Assembly (NCBI GenBank): GCA_030710605.1
Contig: CP092879.1
Coordinates: 48,853,946 to 48,917,945 of the forward strand
DNA from: Cordylochernes scorpioides
Taxonomy: Eukaryota > Arthropoda > Arachnida > Pseudoscorpiones > Chernetidae
Direction of reading: 5' to 3'
Length of the DNA: 64,000 bases
How positions within the stretch are numbered: position 1 is the first letter of the stretch; each line of letters opens with the position of its first letter. The notes under the pieces were generated by a model. It was not told the DNA's origin. It saw only the letters and a program-made list of their open reading frames with translations, and did no database searches. The position numbers and the translations under genes are program-made. Shown here one piece after another: positions 1-41,098 of the stretch.

Positions 1-301
1 AGACGGTGTTTAAAGTTTTCTTTGAAGAAGACAGAAAAAATTATATTCAACTGTCTGTGTAATCCAGAGTAAGATATAGAGTAAAAGCTAACTATAGTGT
101 ACTCCAATGGTATTGAACTTTTGGTTCACTAGAGTCATGTGTGGTTCACTATACGGTATCACTAATAATGAGGATTATTTTAGGTTTGCTATAAGGGAAG
201 GTTTGCCATATATCCCCAATCTGTTTAAGCAAGGTTTTACTGTATGTACTTGTCATGAAGTCACCAAAATTAGATGGGGGAAAAACTGTGGAGGTTCTCA
301 C
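1..301. other. Intron sequence, nothing recognised
   Basis: Lies 3' of ADAM exon 18 on the minus strand. No further exon, RNA or repeat could be supported. Confidence 0.5.
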
Positions 302-30778
<30,477 letters not shown>

Positions 30779-31553
30779 TTTTCTCTATAGATCATTTTAA
30801 GTTAGTTAACTTGGTAAAATGCAAATATTCTCCATAATAGCTGACAATGTCAGCAAACAAATCGAATCTCCGTCCATTGCTCCCACAAAATGGCCGCACC
30901 GTATAGCTTTAAACCAAAATATAAGACAAAAACAAAGAGTAAATAATTGTAGCGCTTTATTTTACACCCTCAGTGATATATTGTTATATTATGTTTTCCT
31001 CAAATATAAATATGTTTTTATAAATTAGAATTGTGTTCCCAATAAAATAAATAGTATTTGTATATAATAAATGGAATAATTTTCTGAATAAAATAAATGA
31101 AATTCGAGTTTTAATTGACGATCCATCAAATCTAAAAATAATAAAATGAATCTGAATCTGCGTGAAAAAAAAATATATATATATTTGTATAATATATTAA
31201 GGCGATTCTATTTCTTTTTTCAGTTTAATGATTTGAAATAAACTGTAAAGAAATATATAGCAATCCCTTGAAAAATTTTAAATACATCTCTTTTTTTTTC
31301 CAAGCAAATTCAGGTACTGGCTGCTTTCATTTTTTCTTAACCTTTTCTGGACCGACGAACGTCTATGGCTACTTCGCACTAGATCCTCCACAAAACTAGA
31401 TCCAATATACTTACATATTTATAATATATTTTAGATTTATAATGATAGAAATGAATTTATTGATTCTTGCACATACTAAGAAATCTAATAATTCAAGTTT
31501 TAAAATGAATATATATATTTAATTGTTCACTGTGTGCTATTTGGTTCTGCATC
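30779..31553. other. Upstream region of the ADAM gene
   Basis: Should hold the 5' UTR and promoter of the minus-strand ADAM gene. No clear TATA box or initiator could be fixed; a GC-richer patch at 30865-30905 is the best guess for the promoter area. Confidence 0.35.
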
Positions 31554-31568
31554 TGTAAGAATGAAGTG
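31554..31568. repeat. Target-site duplication of U6 copy (left)
   Basis: TGTAAGAATGAAGTG, repeated exactly at 31665-31679. Confidence 0.9.
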
Positions 31569-31609
31569 GAACGCTTCACGATTTTGCGTGTCATCCTTGC
31601 GCAGGGGCC

Positions 31610-31645
<36 letters not shown>

Positions 31646-31664
31646 TTGTCCTGCTGAACAAGCG
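31569..31664 (-). pseudogene. Retroposed U6 snRNA pseudogene
   Basis: The minus strand holds the U6 body: ACTAAAATTGGAACGATACA, AGAAGATTAGCATGGCCCC and TGCGCAAGGATGACACGC, ending GCGTTCC. The 5' hairpin is altered (CGCTTGTTCAGCAGGACAAA) and there is no T-run terminator. It sits between 15-bp direct repeats, so it is a LINE-type retroposed copy, not a functional gene. Confidence 0.93.
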
Positions 31665-31679
31665 TGTAAGAATGAAGTG
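31665..31679. repeat. Target-site duplication of U6 copy (right)
   Basis: Same 15 bp as 31554-31568; together they bound the U6 sequence. Confidence 0.9.
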
Positions 31680-32389
31680 AAGGTTTGTCTGATCACACAC
31701 ACATGTTGAACATTACAAAATTGTATCCCCTTCCTTTTGGGTTGAAAGAGTCCTCTATAGAACACTCTAAAATCCCTTCTACTCTTGGTTTTCAAAATAT
31801 CAGGAATGTTCAGGCACCATTCAGACGCACCAAAAATGATGTTGATTGGTCCGCTCCTTAGATTGGTGACAGGTTGTTTCCATGGTGCCACGCATTTAAC
31901 CATCCTTTCACGAAATTAGGTGACTAAGGGTCTTTTTTCATATGAATATAATTTATATATATACACGTTAAAAATTTATTTGCATCAGAAATATCAGTGT
32001 TGGAGTTCATTGTGAGGAAAATATAAGTTCAGAGGGAGCAGTAAATGAAAAGGTTTTTGTTCTGGTAGCGTAGGCCAGATTTCAGCTTGAGTAGGATTCC
32101 ACAGGAATCAATTCTTTTCACTTTTGTGCTTACCAAGTTGATAAACTCCAGTATCAGAATAATCCAGATCAGAAAATGCGGCAGGAGCAAAAGAAGTTGT
32201 TGAAGTTAATGTAAACAAGAGGTAATGTAAAATGATGTAAAATTTGTTATGTAATCGCCTATCTATGGAAAATAATAAGATATATGCTAGCATCAAACAA
32301 AAACTATTTAATGTGACTGTCAAGATATCACACCATAGGTTGGGGAGAAATTGAATATAAATTTCGTTTGAAATATATAAAATTTCCAA

Positions 32390-34700
32390 AATTCATCCCA
32401 GCAGGCTGAGGTCTGAAAGTGATGGATAGTAGGCTCCTGCCAACGTCGTTTCCAGCCTGGCCTGCAAGAACTGTCTGGCGCACGCGATGTGATCGTCGTC
32501 AGCAACACGAGGCCATATGAGACAGCCTGCTCCAAAGAACATCGCTGGTCATATCCGCAATGGCTATGGAACTGGCTTCAATGGTCATTCCCAGATGCTC
32601 AACCTCAATCGCTGAGCTCGGCTTGGTGGCTTCGCAGGATTGGCGAAATGAAGAAGGCACACCCAGCTAGAGTGGGACAGCTCAATAGTCCGAGATCCTG
32701 TTATAGATGGTGTTGTGCAGAGTGGCGCGATTTGAGATTCTTGGTGATAGGTATATTCTGTCCAAGTGAGAGGCGTCAACCCTCCCATAGCTGGTCACTC
32801 TGGTTGGAATGTGGGCGACGTCGAAGAGGGTGGCTCCATCGACGAAGGATGTCTGATCCAGAAACTCGGAGAGGGCTTCCACCGAGCTGGACGCTGTGTC
32901 GCTCCTGCTCACCTCGCTGATGTCGAGGTCACTCAATACCCACGAGTTCTCCTGGATCGCGGCGGATGCAATGAGCTGTAGTTTCTGGTGCCGCCCGCGA
33001 TGAATGTGAGAGGGGTGGATGTTTATAACGCTCACTTCTTGGCCGTAAACGTCAATAGAGACGATGGAAATGTATCTGGCCACAGGACGCGTTGCTACAG
33101 AACTATGATCCCCGGTGCGAAGATGCAGGTGAAACTCGAACCCATAATGGCTGTTGGGGGCACGGCAACGGTGCATCAGCCTAGGCAGAGATGTTGAATA
33201 GCGTCCAGCGACGAAGGGTTAGTTTCCTGGATGAAGGCACAACGTCTATGAGATGTTGGCTCAAGAAGTGGCAGAGCTCGATGCTCCTCTCGCGAGCGTC
33301 AAGCCTGCGGACGTTAATGGAAGCTAGACGGAATCTCATTGAGCATGGACCGGCTCTTCGTCTGGGCACGGACGGCCACGAAGCATTTATAGAGAGCCAT
33401 TTGGGTGGTGGGCAGGAATTCTAGTAGCCTCTGGGTCACTCTGTGGAGTTCGATTGCCTGGGCTCTCCCCATCTTCTTTATGAAGTTCTGCAGGCCAGAT
33501 ACAAAGACAATGTCCTTCAATATTTTCTCTTTTCCAGCCCAATTAGTTTAAATATGTCAAAAGGAAGAGTTGCAGATCACTTTGAGCAGTTTCTTCAGTT
33601 GTTACCACGCTCTGGAGCTGACTCCAGAAGGAGTAAACAACGGATACTCCTTTTCTTCCACTTGAATGCTCTCCATCTGCTCGGATGGCGCTTGCTCGTC
33701 CTGGGCTTTTGTTGCAAGGATGACAGCAGGAGGTTGAGAAGGGGTGACAGTGCACGATCGTCAGAGATCGCGGGAGGTGGGGCAGTAGCCACAGTTGAAG
33801 GCGCAGGACCTAGCGAGTTCTAGAGGCCAGTAGGGGCGGTGATAGGCGTAGCTGCGCCGGTGTTGGAGGGCGCCTGCACGGAGACCTCCGAAGGACTCTT
33901 GGAATTCAGCGGACAATTGCCTCTGCAGTGCCATTGCCTTTAGCGCCGTGAGCAATCAACTCCATAAGAGAAAAATGCCGGAACGCGATGGCAGCCTCTT
34001 CTGTTTCACCCTTCGTTTAGAAAAATGAGTAGCTCTCTCCTGCTGTCCTTGAAAAAGCAAAGCCTCCCACAGTGAGGAATACCGGGAATGATTGAAGTTA
34101 CCTTCCCATAAGGTCGAAGGGCGACGATAATTTCCGCGTCCTCAGCACAGAAGGGCAGGTTGCAGATGGTGCTCTTCTCCTCTCTTTTACTGAAGAGGAA
34201 GAGTTTCCTCATTTACCAGGCCATTTTCGATGAGGAATTTCGCGTAACCTTGGTGGCGAGACCAACGAGAACGTGGCTATTCATCCTGGCGAGCTGGATG
34301 ATATTGATCCCTTCGACCAGCTTGTTCAGCGCCTGTAGGTATTGGAGCTGGCTGAAGTCGGGGCAGTGCTCTATATCTACGTACTGGTCTAGGGTGTTCG
34401 TAGTTTACTGCACCCTCGATTCCGCGATGTTCATTCGCGTGGCCTTATTCTCCTGGGCAGAGAATTGACGCTTGCAGGAGGTTTGTAACAGGAGCCATTG
34501 GTATTCCTTTGGCTATATGCAAATTTATCGGACTGTGCCGTTAGTAAACTCGGAGAATCTGAAACCATCGGCCGTTTCCTCACGACCTTGGTAAAGAGAA
34601 CAGGGTCGCCATTTGATATTGTGATGCTCCATGGCCTCCACCCAGTTGAATATCCCATCTACACCGAGAACAATAGTTAGAAAGTCCGTCGTCAGCCACC
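32390..34700 (-). mobile_element. Broken LINE: ORF1 remnant and endonuclease, no RT
   Basis: Read on the minus strand from about 34700. A first part (34658-33560) has fragments of an ORF1-like protein in several frames, including a Cys pair near 33790 (SCAFNCGYC). At 33369 begins an exonuclease/endonuclease domain (FRLASINVRRLDARERSIEL), shifted near 33235 (FIQET), with VSIDVYGQEVSVINIHPSHI, a degenerate SDLD for the usual GDFN, and YGRVDASHLDRIYLSP at 32750, all typical of LINE apurinic endonucleases. It stops near 32400 before any reverse transcriptase motif. Confidence 0.72.
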
Positions 34701-34907
34701 ACGTCCGAATTATCCTGTTTGTCAATTGCCGAAGGCGGATTTATATACTTACGTTTTTCTCAATTACAGGATTTCTCCACTATAATTTCGTTTTACGATT
34801 TATCAGCGTTAGTTTAATCAAACATAATAATTTCCATATATTATTGAAAGGATTTTCCCGGGCTTTCAAACAATATATGATATTGATCAGGAATCTCCAT
34901 GTTGCTA

Positions 34908-35079
34908 CAGTAGAACCTCCCTTTAGCGGACACCCCGCTAGCGGACACCTTTATAATAGACAGTTTTCATTTGCAAAATTACCATTTTTATTATTTAGCA
35001 ACTCTCCGGTAAGAGGACATCTCTCCCTAAAGGACATTTTGGCTCTGCAATTAGGTGTCCTTTACAGGGAGGTTTACTG
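34908..35079. mobile_element. Family B pogo/Tigger-type MITE
   Basis: 172 bp, CAGTAGAACCTCCCTTTAGC to GGGAGGTTTACTG, flanked by TA on both sides; mostly palindromic. Confidence 0.82.
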
Positions 35080-35091
35080 TACCACCAAATT

Positions 35092-35243
35092 TAAAAAAAA
35101 TCGCCGAGAGCGCTCGCGGGCACATGACCGCATGGCGGGAAAATGGGTGGATTTAACTAAGTTAAACAATGGGAAAATATAATTGTCGTGATTAAAGAAT
35201 AGAGTCCCACAGAGCTATCTTAGCAGGTTTTATTTTTGAACTA
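35092..35243. repeat. 150-bp sequence repeated at 46075-46225
   Basis: Shares 'gggcacatgaccgcatg', 'taactaagttaaac' and 'gtcccacagagctatctta' with 46075-46225, same orientation, 11 kb apart, bracketing the BEL composite and its host repeat. Confidence 0.75.
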
Positions 35244-35287
35244 GCCAATGACCCGGGCAACGCCCGAGTTTTACCCGATTAAATGTT

Positions 35288-35731
35288 TGACGCGAAAATA
35301 GGTATTTTTGGGTTAACCGAGCCCGGCAACACTGCACCCGCTGCGCGAGCGGAAAAGGATTAACCCTGAAATTTCCGGTAAACAAGCTGTTTTCGACGCT
35401 AACGTTTGATTTTGACAGGCCTGAAAAAGAACTATCTCTCATAAATTTTAATAAATGTTTTGAATAATATTTGTATTAATATTAATTTGTGTGATTTTTA
35501 AATAAATATTTCTTTCAATAAGTATTAAATTATTCATTACTGTTTTCTAATTAGGTCTCGTCATTCAGCGTTGTGACACTTCTACTAATCTCTGCAACAA
35601 AGGTATTGATTTATCAATTTATAATTTTCAAGTCAGTTTCCAGCATTGCTGTAAAGCTAGGAACCTTTAGTTCAGGTTAAGCCATCGGGACCTTGTATTG
35701 TCTTTCTTTTTCAAATTTAAGACAAAACAGC
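35288..35731 (+). repeat. 5' LTR of outer BEL element
   Basis: 444 bp starting TGACGCGAAAATAGG; same length as the 3' LTR. Confidence 0.92.
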
Positions 35732-35815
35732 ATTTTGGCGCAGTCGACAGGATACAGATTGAAGAATTACTGATTACACAAAGGTGCAACTGTGAACCAG
35801 TGATTACTTCTCAGG

Positions 35816-36160
35816 ATGGCTGACCAACCAGTTAGTAGTGCTGAACTGAAAAAGCTTAGGACGCCAGTGCGTGCAAGGTTCACCAAGGCGTTCAATGAGC
35901 TCGAAACAGAGATCAAGAAGAATGAAGTCAAGAAAGCAGATGTAGAGAAAATCCTCCGCCGATTCCAGACCCACCATGAAAAGCTTTCGATATTGAACAT
36001 GAGGATGGAAGAAGCTCTGCTACGAGAATCAGCGTCTGAAGACATTTTTCACTGCCGAGTACGAATCCGTTTGTGAGTACGAAGATAATTTCAGTAACAT
36101 TATGACTGATTTGCGGATGCGGAAAAGGATGACGTTAGTACAATCAGCGGCACAGCAGCA
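35816..36160 (+). pseudogene. BEL Gag N-terminus, frameshifted
   Basis: Starts MADQPVSSAELKKLR with an amphipathic helical region, typical of BEL Gag N-termini. The frame is lost at a T-run near 36045 and is picked up again by the downstream ORF at 36161, so at least two small indels separate them. Confidence 0.75.
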
Positions 36161-38198
36161 ATGAACTATCGACTACTGAAGCTGGAGTTCAAGAAGTTTG
36201 GGGGAGAACCAAGAGAATGGATTACATTCTGGAGTCAGTTCAGCACGATTGACCGGGATCCACAGATGCCTCCAGAAACTAAGTTTCAGTATCTCTTTCA
36301 AGCCACCGCCGAGAACTCCGAGGTAAGAGAAGCAGTCGAAAGTTTTCCACCGAGTGCCGACAACTACCCTAAAGTCATCGAGTATATCAAATCACGTTTT
36401 GGAGAGGATGAAATGCTTGTTGAGATTTATGTACGTGACCTGCTTCAGAATGTGCTTCAGAATGTGAGAGCCGAAGATAAGATGTCTGTAGTGAAGCTTT
36501 ACGATAGACTGGAGACACAACTGCGAGCATTAGAAACATTGGGCGTCGCTCGTGACAAGTTTGCGGCTATGCTGTACCCACTCGTCGAATCAGCGCTACC
36601 AGAGGACACCCTGAGAGTATGGGAACGAAGTCAATATACGGTGAGCGGAAGAGGAGTACAGGATAAGTTGACACAACCCATGACGTTTTTGAAGACAGAA
36701 GTGAAGGGCGAGAGTCGAGTGAATATGGCCAAAGCAGCGTTCAAGATCGACAACAATCAAGATGCGAAGGATGATCGATCAATCAGGAAATCTCTTTCTA
36801 AGAAGAATACTGGAAGTAAAATGCCGACGGCTACTGACCTCGCCAACACCACTCAGATCGCCAACACCACTCAGATGCGAAACAACTGCATCTTTTGTGG
36901 GAATGGTCACCCGAGTCAAGAATGCTACAGTGGACAGCGGATGCATCTACCAGAGAAGAAAGATAAGGCTAAAGGGAAGAATGTTTGTTTTTGGTGCCTG
37001 CTTCCTGGCCACGGATTCAAGAAATGCCGGATTAAGCCACGTTGTCCTGTCTGCGGAGGGAAGCATTACCCCATTATGTGTCCTACTTTGGAAGCCCAGA
37101 AGACTTCTCATCTCCAAAAAGCGGAACTAAAGGTTTCAGGGGAAAGTCCTGCAACAAAGCAAGAGACCGCCAATCAATTCACGTCAACAACTTTAAACAA
37201 CGATACCGTGGGAAGAGTCTATCTACAAACTCTGATAGTCAAGATAAGCGGACCAAAGGGGAAGCATAATGTTCGAGTGTTGCTTGACTGTGGATCCCAG
37301 CGGTCCTATATTTCAAAGAGAATGGTGGACGCACTGGGCCTAAAGAGAGTGCAGCAAGTTACACTTACCCACAATCTGTTTGGAGGCGGAGAAATTCGTC
37401 AAAAGAAGCACAATGTGTACAAAGTAAATGTTTCCAGCCTCAACAACGAATACATGGATGATCTCAAATTCTTGGATCAGGAAGAAATTTGCGGACACAT
37501 CAGTCAAGTACAGGATCATACTATACTCAATGAGTTAAAAGCTCGAGGGATCAACTTGACTGACATATGCCAAGGTGAAGAGATATCAATCCACATGTTG
37601 ATTGGTTCAGACTTGCTTAGGAGCATTCTGACAGGCAGAATGCAAATATTGCAAAATGGAGTTGTGGCAACAGAAACCAAGTTGGGGTGGACAGTAATGG
37701 GACTAGCAATAGGGAAAGATATGGATGATTCATGCCTGATCGTGACTTCACTTCACGTTAACAGTTTCGTTTCCAACCGTGTCAAGGAGATCACAACACT
37801 TACGAAGAGTGAAGATTGGAACCATGTCGCAGGGGAACACAATCCAGCGGATCTCCCATCCCGTGGTGAATCCCCATCGAAATTCACAAAATCCGGATGG
37901 TGGGAGGGATCAAAATGGCTTCAGGAAAAGAAAGTAGACTGGCCAGTATCAAAAGTACAGTATGATCTGCAAGCCATTGAAGAAGAGAGGAGGAAGACTG
38001 TGGTGGTTGGATTTGTAGCCAAAAAGCCCGAGGAGAATCCATGGTATCTGAATCTATACGAGGGAAAACGTGAAGTGACTCTAACACAAATACTGAGAGT
38101 AATCGCGTGGATGCTACGTTTCAAGCCCTCTGAATACAAAGGAGATATCATCTCACAAGAGGAGCTAGACAGTGCTGAAAAGTCCCTAGTTAAGATTG
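36161..38198 (+). CDS. BEL/Pao Gag-protease polyprotein, with RT deleted
   Basis: The open frame runs to 38245, but its last 16 codons are LTR sequence of the inserted element. Gag region: FKKFGGEPREWITFWSQF (DUF1759-type). Zinc knuckles: CIFCGNGHPSQEC and CFWCLLPGHGFKKC. Aspartic protease: VLLDCGSQRSYIS. Around 37760 the frame jumps from the end of the protease region straight into the end of RNase H (HVAGEHNPADLPSRG, WWEGSKWL), so roughly 500 residues of reverse transcriptase and RNase H are absent without loss of frame. Confidence 0.9.
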
Positions 38199-38503
38199 TT
38201 AAGGTACGCGAGGTCAGATTGAAGAAACCTCCTCTTAACAAGTAAGACTTTTACCCAAAGCCTTGATATTGATTGGACTGCCACGGGCGATCAAGCGAGA
38301 AAGAAAATACCGTAGACAAAACCCAGCGGCTACACACGTAAAGCTCTCGCTCTACTAAGAAAACTCTTTATTTAAACAACACGGCTTAGTTATATACATT
38401 CAAGGAAATTTACATAATAACAATTCATACATTCAATAGAAAATCTACATTTCCAGTCATTTATTCAAAAATATATTTACATACTATGTCATGACTTTTA
38501 ACA
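38197..38503 (-). repeat. Left LTR (3' LTR) of inner element
   Basis: Nearly identical to 42147-42452; ends TGTT...AACA. Confidence 0.92.
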
Positions 38504-38605
38504 TACCCCCACCTTTCTTTTTTGTAAAACAAGAAAGAAAAAATCCGTTCCACCGTGATGGGGGGATCCCGGAAGGTGGGACACCGTTGCAGGGAGCCCA
38601 GGCTC

Positions 38606-41098
38606 TTATCCAGGAAAACCATCTTCTCCTCGGCATACTGCGGCACCCTCTCCATACACACCACCGGAGATTGCCCCATAAGCGTCCATCTTCCTCTTCC
38701 AAAGAAATCGGAGGTAGTCCCAATCATTTTCCTTGATGGCCATTACCTGGAAATATCTCCCCATGTCGGCCAAAATTCCGAACCTATTCTCCCGATATTT
38801 TATCCTTATTTCCGGGATTCTCCTCAGTAGAATGGGTCTCCTCTTCAAATACCGTCTTAAGGCGAGTGCGCCGTGTCCTCGACAGGAAGCGTCGCCAAAT
38901 ACTGGCCGTATAGGCGTAGCCCTGGACTCATTCCTAAACAAAAGGTGACGAGGCAAATAGTATCCTTTTCCTTCCGGTGGACTTTCATTAACTCTATCGA
39001 CGAGCCCTTCCTTCAACCAATCTTTTGGATCAATAATTTTTTCTTCCACCTTTGAATCAGTACCCTGTTCTGCATCTAGCTTTTCTTCTGCCACCTTTGA
39101 ATAATTACCTTGTTCTACATCTAGCTTTTCTTCCACCCTTGAATCAGTACCTTGTTCTGCATCCAGCTTTTCTTCTGCCCTTGAATCAGTACCTTGTTCT
39201 GCATCTAGCTTTTCTTCCACCCTTGAATCAGTACCTTGTTCTGCATCTAGCTTTTCTTCCACCTTTGAATCAGTACCTTGTTCTGCATCTAGCTTTTCTT
39301 CCACCTTTGAATCAGTACCCTGTTCTACATCTAACTTTTCCCCCACCGTTGAATCAGTACCTGGTTCAGCATCTATATTTTTCGCTTCATTTCCATCATG
39401 ATCTTTTCCCTTGTTGTATTTATCGTCCTTATTCTTTGCATAATCAGATTTATTTATGGTTTTCAAATCTTGGGATTCTGTTTCTTTATAATTATCCTTT
39501 ATTTTAAATTCCGCATCTCTCGTTGGTCCTGCTTCCACCAATTTCCTCGATGCTGGAACTCTGACAACTCCTTCCTCATTTTCCTCATTATCATCAATCG
39601 ATTCAGTTTCATCTGAAATCTTTACTTGGTCAGCGCCTTCAGCTACCGCTCTAGAATTGTTTACCGGTTCATAACCTTTAATTGCAGTCTCAGAATCCTT
39701 CACTCCATCGCCCTTAGGCTTCGCTTCAGAATCCTTTACGCCTTCGCCCTTTGGCTCCTCTTCAGAATCCTTTACTCCGTCGCCCTTAGGCTCATCTTCA
39801 GAATCCTTTACTCCGTCGCCCTTAGACTCATCTTCAGAATCCTTCACTCCGTCGCCCTTAGGCTCATCTTCAGAATCCTTTACTCCGTCGCCCTTAGGCT
39901 CATCTTCAGAATCCTTTACTCCGTCGCCCTTAGGCTCATCTTCAGAATCCTTTACTCCGTCGCCCTTAGGCTCCTCTTCAAAATCCTTTACTCCGTCGCC
40001 CTTAGGCTCATCTTCAAAATCCTTTACTCCGTCGCCCTTAGGCTCATCTTCAGAGTCTTTTACTCCGTCGCCCTTAGGCTCATCTTCAAAATCCTTTACT
40101 CCGTCGCCCTTAGGCTTTGCTTCAGAATCATTTACTCCGTCGCCCTTAGGTTCATCTTCAGAGCCTTTTACTCCGTCGCCCTTAGGCTCATCTTCAGAAT
40201 CCTCCACTCCGTCGCCCTTAGGCACCGCTTCAGATTCCTTTTTTCCGTCGCCTTCATCTCCTGCTTTTTGACCTTCAGATTCTTTTACTTCATCTCCTTT
40301 ATCTCCGTCTTTAGAATTCACTTTATCGGGTTTTGCTTCCGTTTCCTTTGCTTTGTCTTTAGCCTCAGCTTCCTTCACACCTACATAGCCATCAACTGCA
40401 GTTTCAGAATCCTTCACTTTATTGCATTTAACTGCCGCTTCTGTTTCCTTCCTTTCACCGCCTTCAACTGTTGCGTTCAATTCCTTCTTTTCTTTAATAG
40501 CATTCACAGCACCTTTTTTGCCCTCATATTCAATATCTATTATAGAGGGAGCTGAACAAGCTTCCTTTAGCATTCTAGCTTTAGCTAGAGCAGGCTTCAC
40601 CTCCGTAGCTCTAGCAGTTTTTACAGAATCCTCTTTTTCCACGCCTTCAATTTCATTTTTCATGGACTCTTCCGGGCTTTTCGATAGAGACGAAGTAGTC
40701 TGAAGTTTGATAACTTTCTGATTATCGGTTTCTGAAATCGGAGAGGCACTAGACGCCCCTGGTGGAATTTGAGAAGTCTTGGCCTGAGCATCCCTATCCT
40801 GCTCACGCATTACGCGAACTCTAGCCTCCAAATAAAATCTTTCCATTATGTAAGTTTCACACTCCCCAAACTCCCTATCTATCTCCCCGTCAGTAGCCTC
40901 ATCTTTGGCTAATAAAATGGCCTGGCATCGTTCATTCAATGCCACCAGCTCCAAATGGAGAGCTTCCAATCTATCAAATTTTTCATATATGCCACTTTTA
41001 TCAATAAGAGGATCCCTTAACTCTGTATTTATATCATTTACCACTTCGGTAAAAACGCCTCTTATCGCCTTTCTACGCCTTCTGCTAACTTCCTCCAT
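38606..41098 (-). CDS. Gag / acidic-repeat / RT-stub ORF of inner element
   Basis: 830 codons, uninterrupted. Residues 1-110: basic helical Gag-like start (EEVSRRRRKAIRGVFTEVVN), like the outer element's Gag. Residues about 290-480: 15 copies of a 12-residue acidic unit (KGDGVKDSEDEP). Residues about 575-705: 9 copies of a 14-residue unit (LDAEQGTDSKVEEK). Residues about 720-805: two scraps of BEL reverse transcriptase, YYLPRHLLFRNES and then GILADMGRYFQVMAIKENDW, without catalytic residues. No zinc knuckles, protease or integrase. The product would be a strongly acidic, mostly disordered protein. The frame's survival through two expandable repeats suggests youth or selection; which one is open. 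Confidence 0.85.
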   Translation of the reverse strand: MEEVSRRRRKAIRGVFTEVVNDINTELRDPLIDKSGIYEKFDRLEALHLELVALNERCQAILLAKDEATDGEIDREFGECETYIMERFYLEARVRVMREQDRDAQAKTSQIPPGASSASPISETDNQKVIKLQTTSSLSKSPEESMKNEIEGVEKEDSVKTARATEVKPALAKARMLKEACSAPSIIDIEYEGKKGAVNAIKEKKELNATVEGGERKETEAAVKCNKVKDSETAVDGYVGVKEAEAKDKAKETEAKPDKVNSKDGDKGDEVKESEGQKAGDEGDGKKESEAVPKGDGVEDSEDEPKGDGVKGSEDEPKGDGVNDSEAKPKGDGVKDFEDEPKGDGVKDSEDEPKGDGVKDFEDEPKGDGVKDFEEEPKGDGVKDSEDEPKGDGVKDSEDEPKGDGVKDSEDEPKGDGVKDSEDESKGDGVKDSEDEPKGDGVKDSEEEPKGEGVKDSEAKPKGDGVKDSETAIKGYEPVNNSRAVAEGADQVKISDETESIDDNEENEEGVVRVPASRKLVEAGPTRDAEFKIKDNYKETESQDLKTINKSDYAKNKDDKYNKGKDHDGNEAKNIDAEPGTDSTVGEKLDVEQGTDSKVEEKLDAEQGTDSKVEEKLDAEQGTDSRVEEKLDAEQGTDSRAEEKLDAEQGTDSRVEEKLDVEQGNYSKVAEEKLDAEQGTDSKVEEKIIDPKDWLKEGLVDRVNESPPEGKGYYLPRHLLFRNESRATPIRPVFGDASCRGHGALALRRYLKRRPILLRRIPEIRIKYRENRFGILADMGRYFQVMAIKENDWDYLRFLWKRKMDAYGAISGGVYGEGAAVCRGEDGFPG
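39045..39370 (-). repeat. 42-bp coding minisatellite, 9 copies
   Basis: Units encode LDAEQGTDS.VEEK; one unit has an extra codon (KVAEEK). Confidence 0.92.
39680..40240 (-). repeat. 36-bp coding minisatellite, 15 copies
   Basis: Units encode KGDGVKDSEDEP with Ser/Phe and Asp/Glu/Lys variants; all are exact multiples of three. Confidence 0.93.

Noticed and set aside
31569-31664. Functional U6 snRNA gene
   Set aside because: Altered 5' hairpin, no T-run terminator and flanking target duplications show a retroposed pseudogene.
32489-33197. Plus-strand open frames rich in Arg and Trp
   Set aside because: Antisense shadows of the LINE endonuclease region read on the minus strand.
39626-40555. 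309-codon plus-strand open frame rich in FRILYSVALRL repeats
   Set aside because: It is the antisense shadow of the 36-bp coding repeat in the 830-codon minus-strand ORF; composition is driven by the repeat.
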